DNA of 64,000 nt from Dehalococcoidia bacterium (GTDB taxonomy: Bacteria; Chloroflexota; Dehalococcoidia; Dehalococcoidales; W498): the NCBI GenBank assembly GCA_011170285.1, contig DUEE01000026.1:1-64000 (forward strand), given 5' to 3'. A program made the translations under genes and the position numbers. Of this stretch, positions 41,618 through 50,358 are shown in pieces. Each line of letters begins with the position of its first letter. Within the stretch, counting starts at the first letter, position 1. A model generated the notes under the pieces. That model saw only the letters and a list, made by a program, of their open reading frames with translations, had not been told where the DNA came from and did no database searches.

Positions 41618-43360
41618 ATGAGTGAAAGAATTTTTATTGGGGTGGCTTGGCCTTATGCTAATAGTCCATTACATCTAGGTCAAATTGCTGGAGCCTATTT
41701 ACCACCTGACATATTCGCCCGCTACCACCGCACTAAAGGTAATGATGTACTAATGGTATCGGGCTCAGACCAACATGGCACACCGATAACTATCAAGGCT
41801 GACCAAGAGGGGAAGAAACCTGAGCAAATAGCCACCCAATATCATCACCAGTTTCTTGACTCATGGCAGAAGCTAGGCATTTCCTTTGACTTATTTACCA
41901 CCACCAGCACTGCTAATCACACCGAGGTTGCCCAAAATATCTTCCTCACCCTTCTTGATAAAGGCTATCTTTATAAGGCTAGTGTGGCACAAGCCTTTTG
42001 TTATCACTGCCAGCGCTTTTTGCCTGACCGCTATGTTGAGGGCACCTGTCCTTACTGTGGCTTTATCGGAGCACGAGGTGACCAGTGTGATGAGTGCGGT
42101 AAGCCACTAAACGCTGCTGAGCTGGTTGACCCCTATTGCCGCATATGTGGCACCCCGCCTCAGTTTAATGATTCGGAGCACTTCTTTCTTAGACTCTCTG
42201 CCTTCAGAGAGCAACTCCTAGCCTGGGTGAGGGGGCAGACTCACTGGAGACCGAATGTGCTCAACTTTACTATGAGCTATCTGGAGGGAGGGCTGAAGGA
42301 CAGGGCTATTACCCGCGATATAGAGTGGGGAATCCCCGTACCACTTGATGGCTTTAAGGGTAAATGTCTCTATGTGTGGTTTGAAGCGGTTATTGGTTAC
42401 CTCTCAGCGAGCAAGGAGTGGGCTAAGTCTGGTGGAGATGAAGAAAAATGGCGCTCTTTCTGGCAGAGTGAAGTAAAGAGCTATTATTTTATTGGTAAGG
42501 ATAATATTCCCTTTCATACCATTATCTGGCCAGCAATGCTGATGGGCTACGGTGATCTTAATCTACCTTATGATGTGCCGGCCAACGAATACCTAACTAT
42601 CGAAGGAAGAAAACTTTCTAGCAGTCGTAACTGGGCAGTCTGGCTACCTGACTATCTATCCCGTTACGCTCCTGACCCGTTACGTTATTTATTATCAATA
42701 AATATGCCGGAAACAGGAGATACTGACTTCTCCTGGCGTGAGTTTGTTCGTCGTAACAATGATGAGCTGGTGGCTACTTATGGAAACTTGGTTCATCGAG
42801 TGCTCACCTTTGTCTATAAAAACTTTGACGGCTGCGTACCCAGGCATAGTAAGTATGATGACATTCACGAATATCTGGATAACTTCGGTAAAGATATGAG
42901 CGCCGATTATTTAAATAAAATAACAGATGACCTTAGTTTAAATCTTCTTGAAAGCGCAAAGAAATTGTTTTTTGTAAAAGTTGACGATAATATTTCACAG
43001 TGTCATTTTAGGCAAGCAATAATGTGGGCTATGCGTCTCGCTCAAGCTACAAACCGCTATTTGGAAGAGAAGTCTCCCTGGAAGGTGATTAAAGAAGATA
43101 GGCAGGCAGCCGCCGACTCTCTATACGTGGCTCTTTGCCTAATTTCCCTCCTGAAAACAGTGCTTTATCCCTTCTTACCCTTCAGCTCTCAGAAGTTACA
43201 TGAGTTACTTGGTTTTGAGGGCAGTGTAGAAGAAGATGGCTGGCGGCTACATTCTCCATCGCCAGGACAAAGGTTACTTCCTCCTGAGCCCCTGTTTTCT
43301 AAATTGGATGAAGGGTTGGTAGAAGAAGAGACTAATCGGCTGGGTTTACCTGATAGTTAA
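41618..43360 (+). CDS. metG: Methionyl-tRNA synthetase
   Basis: This 580-residue class I synthetase has the N-terminal signature YANSPLHLGQIAGAYLPPD, in which the usual HIGH reads HLGQ. Two zinc knuckles follow (CYHCQRF...CPYCG and CDECG...CRICG, residues about 126-186). The KMSKS-type loop reads GRKLSSSRNWAVW, as in the subfamily found in actinobacteria and Chloroflexota. The anticodon-binding domain is present, but the C-terminal tRNA-binding EMAP domain is absent. It lies upstream of the polyprenyl synthetase by 10 bp. Confidence 0.93.
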   Translation: MSERIFIGVAWPYANSPLHLGQIAGAYLPPDIFARYHRTKGNDVLMVSGSDQHGTPITIKADQEGKKPEQIATQYHHQFLDSWQKLGISFDLFTTTSTANHTEVAQNIFLTLLDKGYLYKASVAQAFCYHCQRFLPDRYVEGTCPYCGFIGARGDQCDECGKPLNAAELVDPYCRICGTPPQFNDSEHFFLRLSAFREQLLAWVRGQTHWRPNVLNFTMSYLEGGLKDRAITRDIEWGIPVPLDGFKGKCLYVWFEAVIGYLSASKEWAKSGGDEEKWRSFWQSEVKSYYFIGKDNIPFHTIIWPAMLMGYGDLNLPYDVPANEYLTIEGRKLSSSRNWAVWLPDYLSRYAPDPLRYLLSINMPETGDTDFSWREFVRRNNDELVATYGNLVHRVLTFVYKNFDGCVPRHSKYDDIHEYLDNFGKDMSADYLNKITDDLSLNLLESAKKLFFVKVDDNISQCHFRQAIMWAMRLAQATNRYLEEKSPWKVIKEDRQAAADSLYVALCLISLLKTVLYPFLPFSSQKLHELLGFEGSVEEDGWRLHSPSPGQRLLPPEPLFSKLDEGLVEEETNRLGLPDS

Positions 43361-43370
43361 GGGAGGCATT

Positions 43371-44336
43371 TTGGAGCTAAGCACAATTTACCAGCCTATT
43401 GCGGAAGATTTAATCAAAGTAGAGGATAAGATACGCTCAGTTAGTAAGGTTGATTTTCGCTGGCTATCGGAGTTGATAAGCTATAGTTTGAGAGGTGGTG
43501 GCAAGGGAATTCGTCCAGCGTTTGTTCTCCTATCAGGTAAGTTTTATAACTACAACCTTGATTACCTTCTACCCATGGCTACAGCCGTTGAGGTTATGCA
43601 TATGGCTACCTTGGTTCACGATGATGCCATTGATAAATCCCCGCTCCGCAGGGGTAGACCAACGATAAATGAGTTGTGGGGTGAGGATAAAGCAGTACTC
43701 CTCGGGGACTACCTGTTTGCCAAAGCAGGGGAGTTTACAACTAACACTCAGAATCTGCGAGTAGTAAAGCTATTTACTCAAACCATTATGACTATTTCCA
43801 GCGGAGAGTTAAATCAAGCCCTCAATGCTTTTAACCTAGAACAAACTCGTCAGCACTACTTGCAAAGGATTTCCAGTAAAACTGCCTCCCTTTTTTCTCT
43901 GGCTACAGAATCAGGGGCTATTTTAGGCCAAGCTCCGCAAGATTCAGTTGTAGTTCTAAAAGAGTATGGTTATAACCTTGGTATTTCCTTCCAAATTGTA
44001 GATGACATCCTGGACTTTATGGGAACCCAGGAGGAGTTGGGCAAGCCAATAGGTTCAGATTTAACTCAAGGCACCCTTACCCTGCCTTCAATAATTCTTT
44101 TGGAGCGTTATCCTGAGGATAATCCAGTAAAGAGGCTCTTTCACAACAGGGATGAGTCGGAGAATATAAAACTAGCAATAGAATTAGTCCGTAATTCATC
44201 AATTATTGATGAATGCTATGCGATTGCCTCAGACTTTCGTGCCAGGGCTTGCTGTAATCTTAATCTTTTACCAGATATTGACAGTCGCCCGGCATTAATG
44301 GAACTAGCAAATTATGTGGTTAATCGAAATAGGTAA
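43371..44336 (+). CDS. Polyprenyl diphosphate synthase
   Basis: This 321-residue trans-prenyltransferase has the first Asp-rich motif HDDAIDKSPLRRGRPT, the second VDDILDFMG and the KGIRPAFVLLSG segment. It elongates isoprenoid diphosphates for quinone or lipid carriers. The start is TTG after GGGAGG. Polyprenyl carriers are also the donors for the GT39/GT87-type enzymes in this window. The chain length cannot be deduced by eye with certainty. Confidence 0.9.
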   Translation: MELSTIYQPIAEDLIKVEDKIRSVSKVDFRWLSELISYSLRGGGKGIRPAFVLLSGKFYNYNLDYLLPMATAVEVMHMATLVHDDAIDKSPLRRGRPTINELWGEDKAVLLGDYLFAKAGEFTTNTQNLRVVKLFTQTIMTISSGELNQALNAFNLEQTRQHYLQRISSKTASLFSLATESGAILGQAPQDSVVVLKEYGYNLGISFQIVDDILDFMGTQEELGKPIGSDLTQGTLTLPSIILLERYPEDNPVKRLFHNRDESENIKLAIELVRNSSIIDECYAIASDFRARACCNLNLLPDIDSRPALMELANYVVNRNR

Positions 44337-44366
44337 ACTGGGCTGCGCTCTAGTTCCGATAGATTA

Positions 44367-44396
44367 TTGACACCGAATTTAGAGTTGATTTATAAT
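44367..44396 (+). promoter_or_regulatory. Consensus promoter of ramA
   Basis: TTGACA (44367-44372), an 18-bp spacer and TATAAT (44391-44396) match the sigma70 consensus in both hexamers. The expected start point is about 65 bp before the ramA ATG. Confidence 0.7.
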
Positions 44397-44468
44397 TCTA
44401 CTGTCCAAAGCGTAGATTTGCCGAGTTCCAGTGCAAAAGTGAATAATTTAGCTTAACAAGGAGGAGTT

Positions 44469-46118
44469 ATGGGAAAACTGGGGATAGCTCTTGATTTGGG
44501 TACGAGTGGCTTCAGAGGACAAGCTATTGATCTGGATGATAGTAACAAGATAATCTCAACAGCCATTACCACCCGACACCCCATGCCAGGAGCCAATGTA
44601 ATCGACCATCTACATTTTGCCCTGGAGGTGGGACTGGAAACGGCCCACGAGACAGTTATGCACGCTGTCAATCGAGTTATAGACAACCTCAGAATTGACA
44701 AAAATGATGTGGTTCGCTTGGCTGTCTGCGGCAACCCCATTCAGCTTTCTCTTTTCAGAGAAATTGAGATAAGAGACTTGGCTTATGCCGGAAAACGAAA
44801 GCTTGAACTTCTCGGGGTGGTTCCGCCCAAAAGAGATGCCCTAGTAGTTAAAGCCTCGGATATCACAGGTCTTAACCTGCCGTCCAACATAGACATTTTA
44901 ATACCACCAGCGGTTCGCCACGAAATCGGAGCCGACGCCCTGGCCATGATGATCCAGTCGCATGCTCTGGAAAAGGAAGAAATCGCTATTGTCACCGATT
45001 ACGGTACTAACAACGAAATGTCCCTCATAGTAGAGGGTCAAGTCTATACCGGCTCTACGGCTGCCGGGCCCGCTCTGGAAGGGCAACAAATTGAAGATGG
45101 ACTGTTAGCCCTCCCTGGAGCCATCTCTGATGTCGTTTACCAGGGTCTTGGTGTTGATACCGGATTTCAGTGTTTTATCCTTGATCAGGATATGTATCCC
45201 CAAATGGGAGACCGGGTTGACCCTGATTCGGGAAAAGTCCTGGATAAAGGAGAGTTAGAGGCTGTGGGCATTACTGGTACCGGAGTGGTTGCCCTAATCA
45301 GCCAGGGACTAAATTGTGGTCTGATTTCACTTCCCAAAATCAATATAAGCAACGGTGAAATTAAACTTGCCAACGGCGTCAAGTTTACCAATCATGATGT
45401 TGAGGAGGCGGGTAAAGCTATCGGTGCGGTCAGGGCGGGGCACGTGACCCTTTGCCAAGCAGCCGGTATAGAGATGAGTCAAATAGAAACGGCTTATATG
45501 TCTGGTGCCTCTGGAACCTATGTTGATGCCCTTAAGGCTCAGCAAATAGGTATGGTACCGGCTGGGGTTAAGCAAATTTTCCAGGTAGGTAACACCTCAC
45601 TGGCTATGTCCAGGGATATGATCGCCAGCGAGAATGCACTGTGGGATATGCAAAAAATGGCTACTGAATTACGCCAAACCCATATTATGTTTGCCGATTC
45701 TAAGGTTTTCGCTAAGGTTTACATCCTTGAACTTGCCTATTGGACTGAGGGTATGCCCTGGAAGGCCTATCAACAATTTCTTAAGAAATACGGCTTTTCA
45801 CCCATGCAGGAGGTTGGCGATATTCCTCAGGTTATTAAGACTGTGGCGAGGGACATACCAGACTTAGGGATTATGGGGCTGAAGATTATTCCTGACATCG
45901 GGGAGAGAAAAGAGATGCTTTTCGACGGCTGCATCGGCTGTGGGGATTGTGTCGAAGAGTGCCCTGAGGATGCTCTTTTTCAGAAGGATGACGATACCAT
46001 CGTTATTGACCTGGCTCTATGTGATGGGGTGGCTTGTATGCGATGTGAAAGGGCATGCCCCGAAAAGGTGTTCAACTTGATTAAACTGCTTACTTCAGAA
46101 GCTAAGTCCAATCAATAA
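44469..46118 (+). CDS. ramA: Corrinoid protein reductive activase (RamA-like)
   Basis: This 549-residue protein couples ATP hydrolysis to reduction of inactive Co(II) corrinoid to Co(I). The ASKHA ATPase (DUF4445) spans most of the protein, with GIALDLGTSGFRGQ at the start, VTDYGTNNEMSLI and MSGASGTYVDALKAQQIGM. There is no N-terminal 2Fe-2S domain. The C-terminal 60 residues have two 4Fe-4S motifs, CIGCGDCVEECP and CDGVACMRCERACP, as in archaeal RamA. GGAGG precedes the ATG. It stands convergent to the mtaABC operon and is its likely activator. Confidence 0.92.
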   Translation: MGKLGIALDLGTSGFRGQAIDLDDSNKIISTAITTRHPMPGANVIDHLHFALEVGLETAHETVMHAVNRVIDNLRIDKNDVVRLAVCGNPIQLSLFREIEIRDLAYAGKRKLELLGVVPPKRDALVVKASDITGLNLPSNIDILIPPAVRHEIGADALAMMIQSHALEKEEIAIVTDYGTNNEMSLIVEGQVYTGSTAAGPALEGQQIEDGLLALPGAISDVVYQGLGVDTGFQCFILDQDMYPQMGDRVDPDSGKVLDKGELEAVGITGTGVVALISQGLNCGLISLPKINISNGEIKLANGVKFTNHDVEEAGKAIGAVRAGHVTLCQAAGIEMSQIETAYMSGASGTYVDALKAQQIGMVPAGVKQIFQVGNTSLAMSRDMIASENALWDMQKMATELRQTHIMFADSKVFAKVYILELAYWTEGMPWKAYQQFLKKYGFSPMQEVGDIPQVIKTVARDIPDLGIMGLKIIPDIGERKEMLFDGCIGCGDCVEECPEDALFQKDDDTIVIDLALCDGVACMRCERACPEKVFNLIKLLTSEAKSNQ

Positions 46119-46144
46119 AGTAGATGTTAATCGGCAGAGGATAA

Positions 46145-46735
46145 ATGAGCATTGACAGGGTGAAGGTAGATACTCTGATGATAGCTAGCTTGAAAAATGT
46201 GGAGGGAATTGTAGATGTCAGCCCTCTTTCCGATAAAGATAAGCAGGAGGTCATCAACATTGAATCGAATGCCGAAAAGCAATCCTTGATGGGTTTTGGC
46301 AAGGTCATCAGCACCGGGGTAAGGGAAGTACTTAATTATGATTTGGTCTACGTGGCGCTAACCGACATGGAGTTTGAGTGGGGTTGTCCTTCCCTTATTT
46401 TAAAAAAGGGTGAGGAGGTGGTGGGCGAAGAGGTTAAGGATGATGAAATTATCGCCAGTCTTTCCAAACAGAAAAATGTCTGGTTTATGCATAAGAACTT
46501 TGTTGTTTACAAAGACAAGATATCTTTTCCCCAGGATATTATGGAAAAGCTCTGCCATTTTGAGATCCCGTCCCTCCCAACACAATGGTGTGTCCTGGAA
46601 GGCAGCGATTTTTCATGTCAACCTATTATTTACGCTAACCCAGCCACCCCCACTGATATCTTTTTGAAGAATAGCTATTTTGAAGGGCTTGACCAGTGGG
46701 GATTGGGTACTATTCTCATCGGGGTCAACTTTTAA
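46145..46735 (+). CDS. Unknown protein co-transcribed with ramA
   Basis: This 196-residue soluble protein follows ramA by 26 bp. It has mixed strands and helices (VEGIVDVSPLSDKDKQEVIN, then LNYDLVYVALTDMEFEWGCP and LCHFEIPSLPTQWCVLEGS), three cysteines without a metal-site spacing, and no signal peptide. I do not recognise it. Pairing with ramA at the convergent centre of the methyltransferase locus suggests a role in corrinoid activation or in handling the methylated substrate. Confidence 0.6.
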   Translation: MSIDRVKVDTLMIASLKNVEGIVDVSPLSDKDKQEVINIESNAEKQSLMGFGKVISTGVREVLNYDLVYVALTDMEFEWGCPSLILKKGEEVVGEEVKDDEIIASLSKQKNVWFMHKNFVVYKDKISFPQDIMEKLCHFEIPSLPTQWCVLEGSDFSCQPIIYANPATPTDIFLKNSYFEGLDQWGLGTILIGVNF

Positions 46736-46865
46736 CCGGTAAGTTACTTGCCTGCGGCTATATCATTACTCATTTAAGCATAGGGCAAATGAATATTAAC
46801 TCATCTCAACTTTATAAGAATTGAGCTAATTTTTATTTCCTTACTTAATTACTAAAGTGACAATT

Positions 46866-47501
46866 TTAAGCCTCTTGAGCTGTTTTTATCAGAAACATTG
46901 GCAATTCAAGGGCACTAACCGGACCTAATTTGACCTCCCAATCCCATGAGGCCAATCTTCTAATATCCGCAGCCAAAGGGTCGCACAATCCGGGGAGAAT
47001 GGCTTTACGATGTTTAACTTCATTGGCTATCCCCGATTCGCCTAGCGATTTGTAAACTTCAGAGGGGCTAAAAGTGCCTGCCGTCACTGCACTATCTATG
47101 CTGTAGCTCTGACTATCTACAGCTAATAAAAAGGCATCTACATTAGTTTCTTCAAGGATAAGCTTTATGGCGGAAATTGTTTCATGACAATTTCCATTTA
47201 TCAGTACCATAGAATCAGGTGTTGGATTTCCTATTTTTATGATACCAGGGGTGACTGGCCTCCCTGGTGCGGTATCGCCTATTGAAGGCAGTTCTATCTT
47301 AAACACTTTTTCCATCGCCGCTGCTATTTTTTCGTCCAGTATGGGACATTTAGTAGGCAGTGCTTTGCCTTCAATTACTAGTTCAGCAAATTCCACATCA
47401 CTATCCGCTCCACATTCACTATAGCTCACATCTGGAAGATAATTAAGCAAATCTTCCTCATCAAGTGGACGAAACTCTTCGTTTTTTTGCTCTCCAGCCA
47501 T
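46866..47501 (-). CDS. Miniature CdhE/AcsC-like protein lacking the TIM barrel
   Basis: This 211-residue protein combines two ends of the corrinoid/iron-sulfur protein large subunit. Residues about 17-50 (YLPDVSYSECGADSDVEFAE, then TKCPILDEKIA) align with its 4Fe-4S domain but keep only two of four cysteines. Residues about 85-208 (VLINGNCHETISAIKL, VDAFLLAVDSQSYS, VKHRKAILPGLCDPL, WEVKLGPVSALELPMFL) align with its C-terminal cobalamin-cap domain. The central barrel is absent, and normal proteins are about 445 residues. It lies last in the mtaABC-CobW operon. It may cap or help activate the MtaC corrinoid. Confidence 0.7.
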   Translation of the reverse strand: MAGEQKNEEFRPLDEEDLLNYLPDVSYSECGADSDVEFAELVIEGKALPTKCPILDEKIAAAMEKVFKIELPSIGDTAPGRPVTPGIIKIGNPTPDSMVLINGNCHETISAIKLILEETNVDAFLLAVDSQSYSIDSAVTAGTFSPSEVYKSLGESGIANEVKHRKAILPGLCDPLAADIRRLASWDWEVKLGPVSALELPMFLIKTAQEA

Positions 47502-47685
47502 TCTATTATTCCTCCTTTAAGACTAAGACTTAGTTAAACGTTAATGGGATATTCTTGTCATATATGGCAAATCTTCCTATCAAACCCACCAATGTAAGAT
47601 AGTACTATAATAAGGTTTTGATTGACATATTAATCCTATATACTGAATTATAGCAATCTCCTACTATGACTAATAAGCAGAAAGA

Positions 47686-47750
47686 GAGGCACACCAACTG
47701 CTTTCATATCATTGCTTTTATGTTATGCAATAAGGTCGTGGGTGTGCCTC
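47686..47750. terminator. Inverted repeat at the end of the AmiS-like gene
   Basis: A perfect 10-bp pair GAGGCACACC (47686-47695) and GGTGTGCCTC (47741-47750) with a 45-nt loop lies 10 bp beyond the stop at 47761. On the minus strand the stem is followed by a weak U-rich TCTTTCT. It may partly terminate the leftward operon before the CdhE-like gene. Confidence 0.4.
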
Positions 47751-47760
47751 CCTATGTGCT

Positions 47761-48261
47761 TTAAAATGGCAGTTTTCCCATAGCCAACAGCGTGAAAGCA
47801 GGCCACCACAGACCGACGAATGTCCATATGATTAGTGACCAACCTAATGCCTTGCCGGAGAACTTACCGTATGCGTTGAGCCAGACCATTATATAGAGAA
47901 CTAAGTATCCAGCACAACCCAGCGCCATGTAGCCGTTCGGGGCCCAGACGGTTAAAAAGAGAATTATGTAGACAATGGTTATTAAGCCTACCGTGGCACT
48001 GGCATTGCCCACTGATCTCGGGTCTGTCAGCCCGGCATATAGGGAGTACCCCACGATATTGTAGAAGAACCCGTAGGTGAAGAGCAAGCCGCCAACAATC
48101 GGGTCCGCGCCCATGGTTGCAATAATGACGGCGCCCACAATCGTAAGTGTACCCACCATGAGGGTAAGGGCACCTGTCCCTCTGGCCTCTCCTTTGCCTA
48201 GGAGAAGTAATCCTACGGGAAACCACATAAGACTAATTCCTAAAAGTACTGGGACTACCAT
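47761..48261 (-). CDS. Six-helix membrane protein, AmiS/UreI-like
   Basis: This 166-residue protein has six hydrophobic helices. The pattern GALTLMVGTLTIVGAVI, then VGGLLFTYGFFYNIVGYSLY and TFVGLWWPAFTL resembles AmiS/UreI channels for small amides or urea (GLLFGFTYLY...W...LW), but the match is moderate and the protein is a little short. GGAGGAAGG precedes the ATG. Inside an mta operon it may import a small methylated or neutral substrate. The substrate is unknown. Confidence 0.45.
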   Translation of the reverse strand: MVVPVLLGISLMWFPVGLLLLGKGEARGTGALTLMVGTLTIVGAVIIATMGADPIVGGLLFTYGFFYNIVGYSLYAGLTDPRSVGNASATVGLITIVYIILFLTVWAPNGYMALGCAGYLVLYIMVWLNAYGKFSGKALGWSLIIWTFVGLWWPAFTLLAMGKLPF

Positions 48262-48488
48262 ATTCCCTTCCTCCTTTTCTTGATTGATTAAAAATGTGCT
48301 ATAACTCTAATATTAACTCATAAAAGTGACAAACATCACTCCTAATGAGTGTTTATCATCCTCATACGCATTCCCCCTCGCTCAAGCTTTCTTGGGAATT
48401 CTCTAAAGTTGCCTCCGAATAAATTCACCGTCCCATCTACTTTTGGTAACACGGGGCGGTAACAATAACAGGGTCAGGAAATAACCTT

Positions 48489-49469
48489 CTAACCGCTCAT
48501 CCCCGCTAAACAACGGTTGACCGCAGTCCCAATCAGTTCCTTTTTTAGGTTTCTCCCGATAATTGAGATTTTGCTTTTTTGGGCACTTTTAACCTCTTGC
48601 CAGGAAACTTCTCCTGAGGCAAGTTGTCCCACCACCCATTTGTTATCAACCCTGAATATTCCTTTGGCTCTGACTATTTCGTCCCCTAAAAGGTTAGAAT
48701 TTAGCAAGTCTTGAAACAGCTTTTCTAATTCTTGCTGTTCAAAAGAAAGTTCATAAGTACAACCAAAAGATTCATAGCCTAAAGTATCTTCATCCTCGTG
48801 GATATGGATAAACCCCATTTCTTCTACTTCCTCTGTCGGGGAAGCCGTTTCCGCTTCATAAGCAGCGGACAAATAAGGGGCGGCGGATAGGGCTGATTTG
48901 TATTCTTCCCAGTCCACCGCCCCAAACTCAGTTAAAATAACAGGAACTTGAGGATTTATTGCTAATATAGCCTCTTTGATAACCTCGGCTTTTATTTTTT
49001 TGATTCTATCACATTTATTTAGCAAAACCACTTGCGCATTTCCTACTTGGGACTCGACAAAATGCCGATTACGCTTATAAAAATCCATGAAATTTGTAGC
49101 ATCGGTAATCAGAATATTATGTACTTCTTCTATCCTATCCTGGAATAATTCGGCGTTTACGATGTACATAATCTGGGTTATTTGGGCTACACCCGTCGGC
49201 TCGATTATAACCCTTTGTGGATTGATGGTTTCACTTATCTCCAGCATTTGGCGTCTAAAGTCCACTTGAAGGGTACAGCAAATACATCCGGCAGGCATTT
49301 CTACTGTTTCAGCACCCTGACTGGCTAACAGTTCTCCATCTATACCCACCTCGCCGAATTCATTTACCAACACTACAATTTTTTCATCCTGCCCCCATTC
49401 CCTAAGGATATTGGCGATAACAGTGGTTTTTCCAGAACCCAAGAAACCAAAAACAATATCAGCAATCAT
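48489..49469 (-). CDS. CobW/COG0523 family metal-chaperone GTPase
   Basis: This 326-residue GTPase has the Walker A GFLGSGKTTVIANIL, VLVNEFGEVGIDGELL, the metal site GCICCTL, IEPTGVAQ and the guanine-binding LNKCDR. A C-terminal CobW_C-like region follows. These proteins deliver Zn, Co or other metals. MtaB needs zinc and MtaC a cobalt corrinoid, and the gene lies just 22 bp after mtaC, so metal delivery to this methyltransferase is the likely role. The metal is not determined by sequence. Confidence 0.88.
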   Translation of the reverse strand: MIADIVFGFLGSGKTTVIANILREWGQDEKIVVLVNEFGEVGIDGELLASQGAETVEMPAGCICCTLQVDFRRQMLEISETINPQRVIIEPTGVAQITQIMYIVNAELFQDRIEEVHNILITDATNFMDFYKRNRHFVESQVGNAQVVLLNKCDRIKKIKAEVIKEAILAINPQVPVILTEFGAVDWEEYKSALSAAPYLSAAYEAETASPTEEVEEMGFIHIHEDEDTLGYESFGCTYELSFEQQELEKLFQDLLNSNLLGDEIVRAKGIFRVDNKWVVGQLASGEVSWQEVKSAQKSKISIIGRNLKKELIGTAVNRCLAGMSG

Positions 49470-49491
49470 CCTCTACCTTTTCTTTATCTCG

Positions 49492-50241
49492 TTATCCGTT
49501 CCACTTGGATCGCATATCCTCCCAGCCCATACCGGCTAGGGCATCCTCAGCCAATCCGCATGACCAGCCATCCTCTTTACCCCAGATACTCAGTGGGAAA
49601 GAGGTTGACCATTCTTCGGCGACTGCTCCCCCTCCCGAGATAAAGGGGATAACTATTCCCGCTGCCTCAAGCTGGTGGCAAATCTTGGGAAAAGCAGTCA
49701 TAGTAGTGGTCATTAGGGCTGTTCCGGTGACCATGATCGGTTTCTCCGCCTTAACTGTGGCTACAACCGTATCTACCGGACAATCACACCCCAGATTGAT
49801 AACCTCAAAACCGCCAGCATTGAGAAGGGCGTTGGCGATAACCTGACCGATGTCGTGAATATCACCCTCGGCAGTATGGGTTACCACTTTGCCCTTTCTA
49901 TCCATAGCCTTACCCATCTTTGCTTCGCAAAGAGCGATACCAGCGTTCATGGCATCGGCGGCTAGAATAACCTGGGGCAAGAAATAGACACCCTCATCCC
50001 ACAGACGACTCACTTCATTCATACCCTTGACAAGACCATCATTAATAACGTCCATAGGCGCTTTGGTCTCTAAAGCCTTTTTGACTGGGGCCTCAATGTC
50101 TTCCGCTTCACCTTCAACAACGAATTTGCCGATCGCGTCCAAAACGGGGTCATCAGAGATTTTGCGCGCCTCCTGCTTCTTCACCTCAGTATCAAGGTCA
50201 TAGCGCTTGAAGATATTAGAAAAATCACTCAAGAATTTCAT
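49492..50241 (-). CDS. mtaC: Methanol-type corrinoid protein
   Basis: This 249-residue protein carries the methyl group on cobalamin. The N-terminal helical cap has GEAEDIEAPVKKALE and LPQVILAADAMNAGIAL. The Rossmann B12-binding domain starts near residue 118 with the signature EGDIHDIGQ (Asp-x-His-x-x-Gly, with the cobalt-ligand His), then VINLGCDCPVDTVV, TGTALMTTTM and ISGGGAVAEEW. It sits downstream of mtaB and upstream of the CobW gene. GGAGG precedes the ATG. Confidence 0.92.
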   Translation of the reverse strand: MKFLSDFSNIFKRYDLDTEVKKQEARKISDDPVLDAIGKFVVEGEAEDIEAPVKKALETKAPMDVINDGLVKGMNEVSRLWDEGVYFLPQVILAADAMNAGIALCEAKMGKAMDRKGKVVTHTAEGDIHDIGQVIANALLNAGGFEVINLGCDCPVDTVVATVKAEKPIMVTGTALMTTTMTAFPKICHQLEAAGIVIPFISGGGAVAEEWSTSFPLSIWGKEDGWSCGLAEDALAGMGWEDMRSKWNG

Positions 50242-50358
50242 GCTTTCCTCCTTTTATCAATTGATTCTGACAGCCTCACTTACTCTTAGCTACTTACACT
50301 ATCACCAAAACTTTTAACTCGGTGCGTGCCTAAGAGTAATATTTAAATGTTCCCCGTT

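Noticed and set aside
44453..44995. Minus-strand frames over the start of ramA
   Set aside because: Shadows of the ramA frame without ribosome sites or domains.
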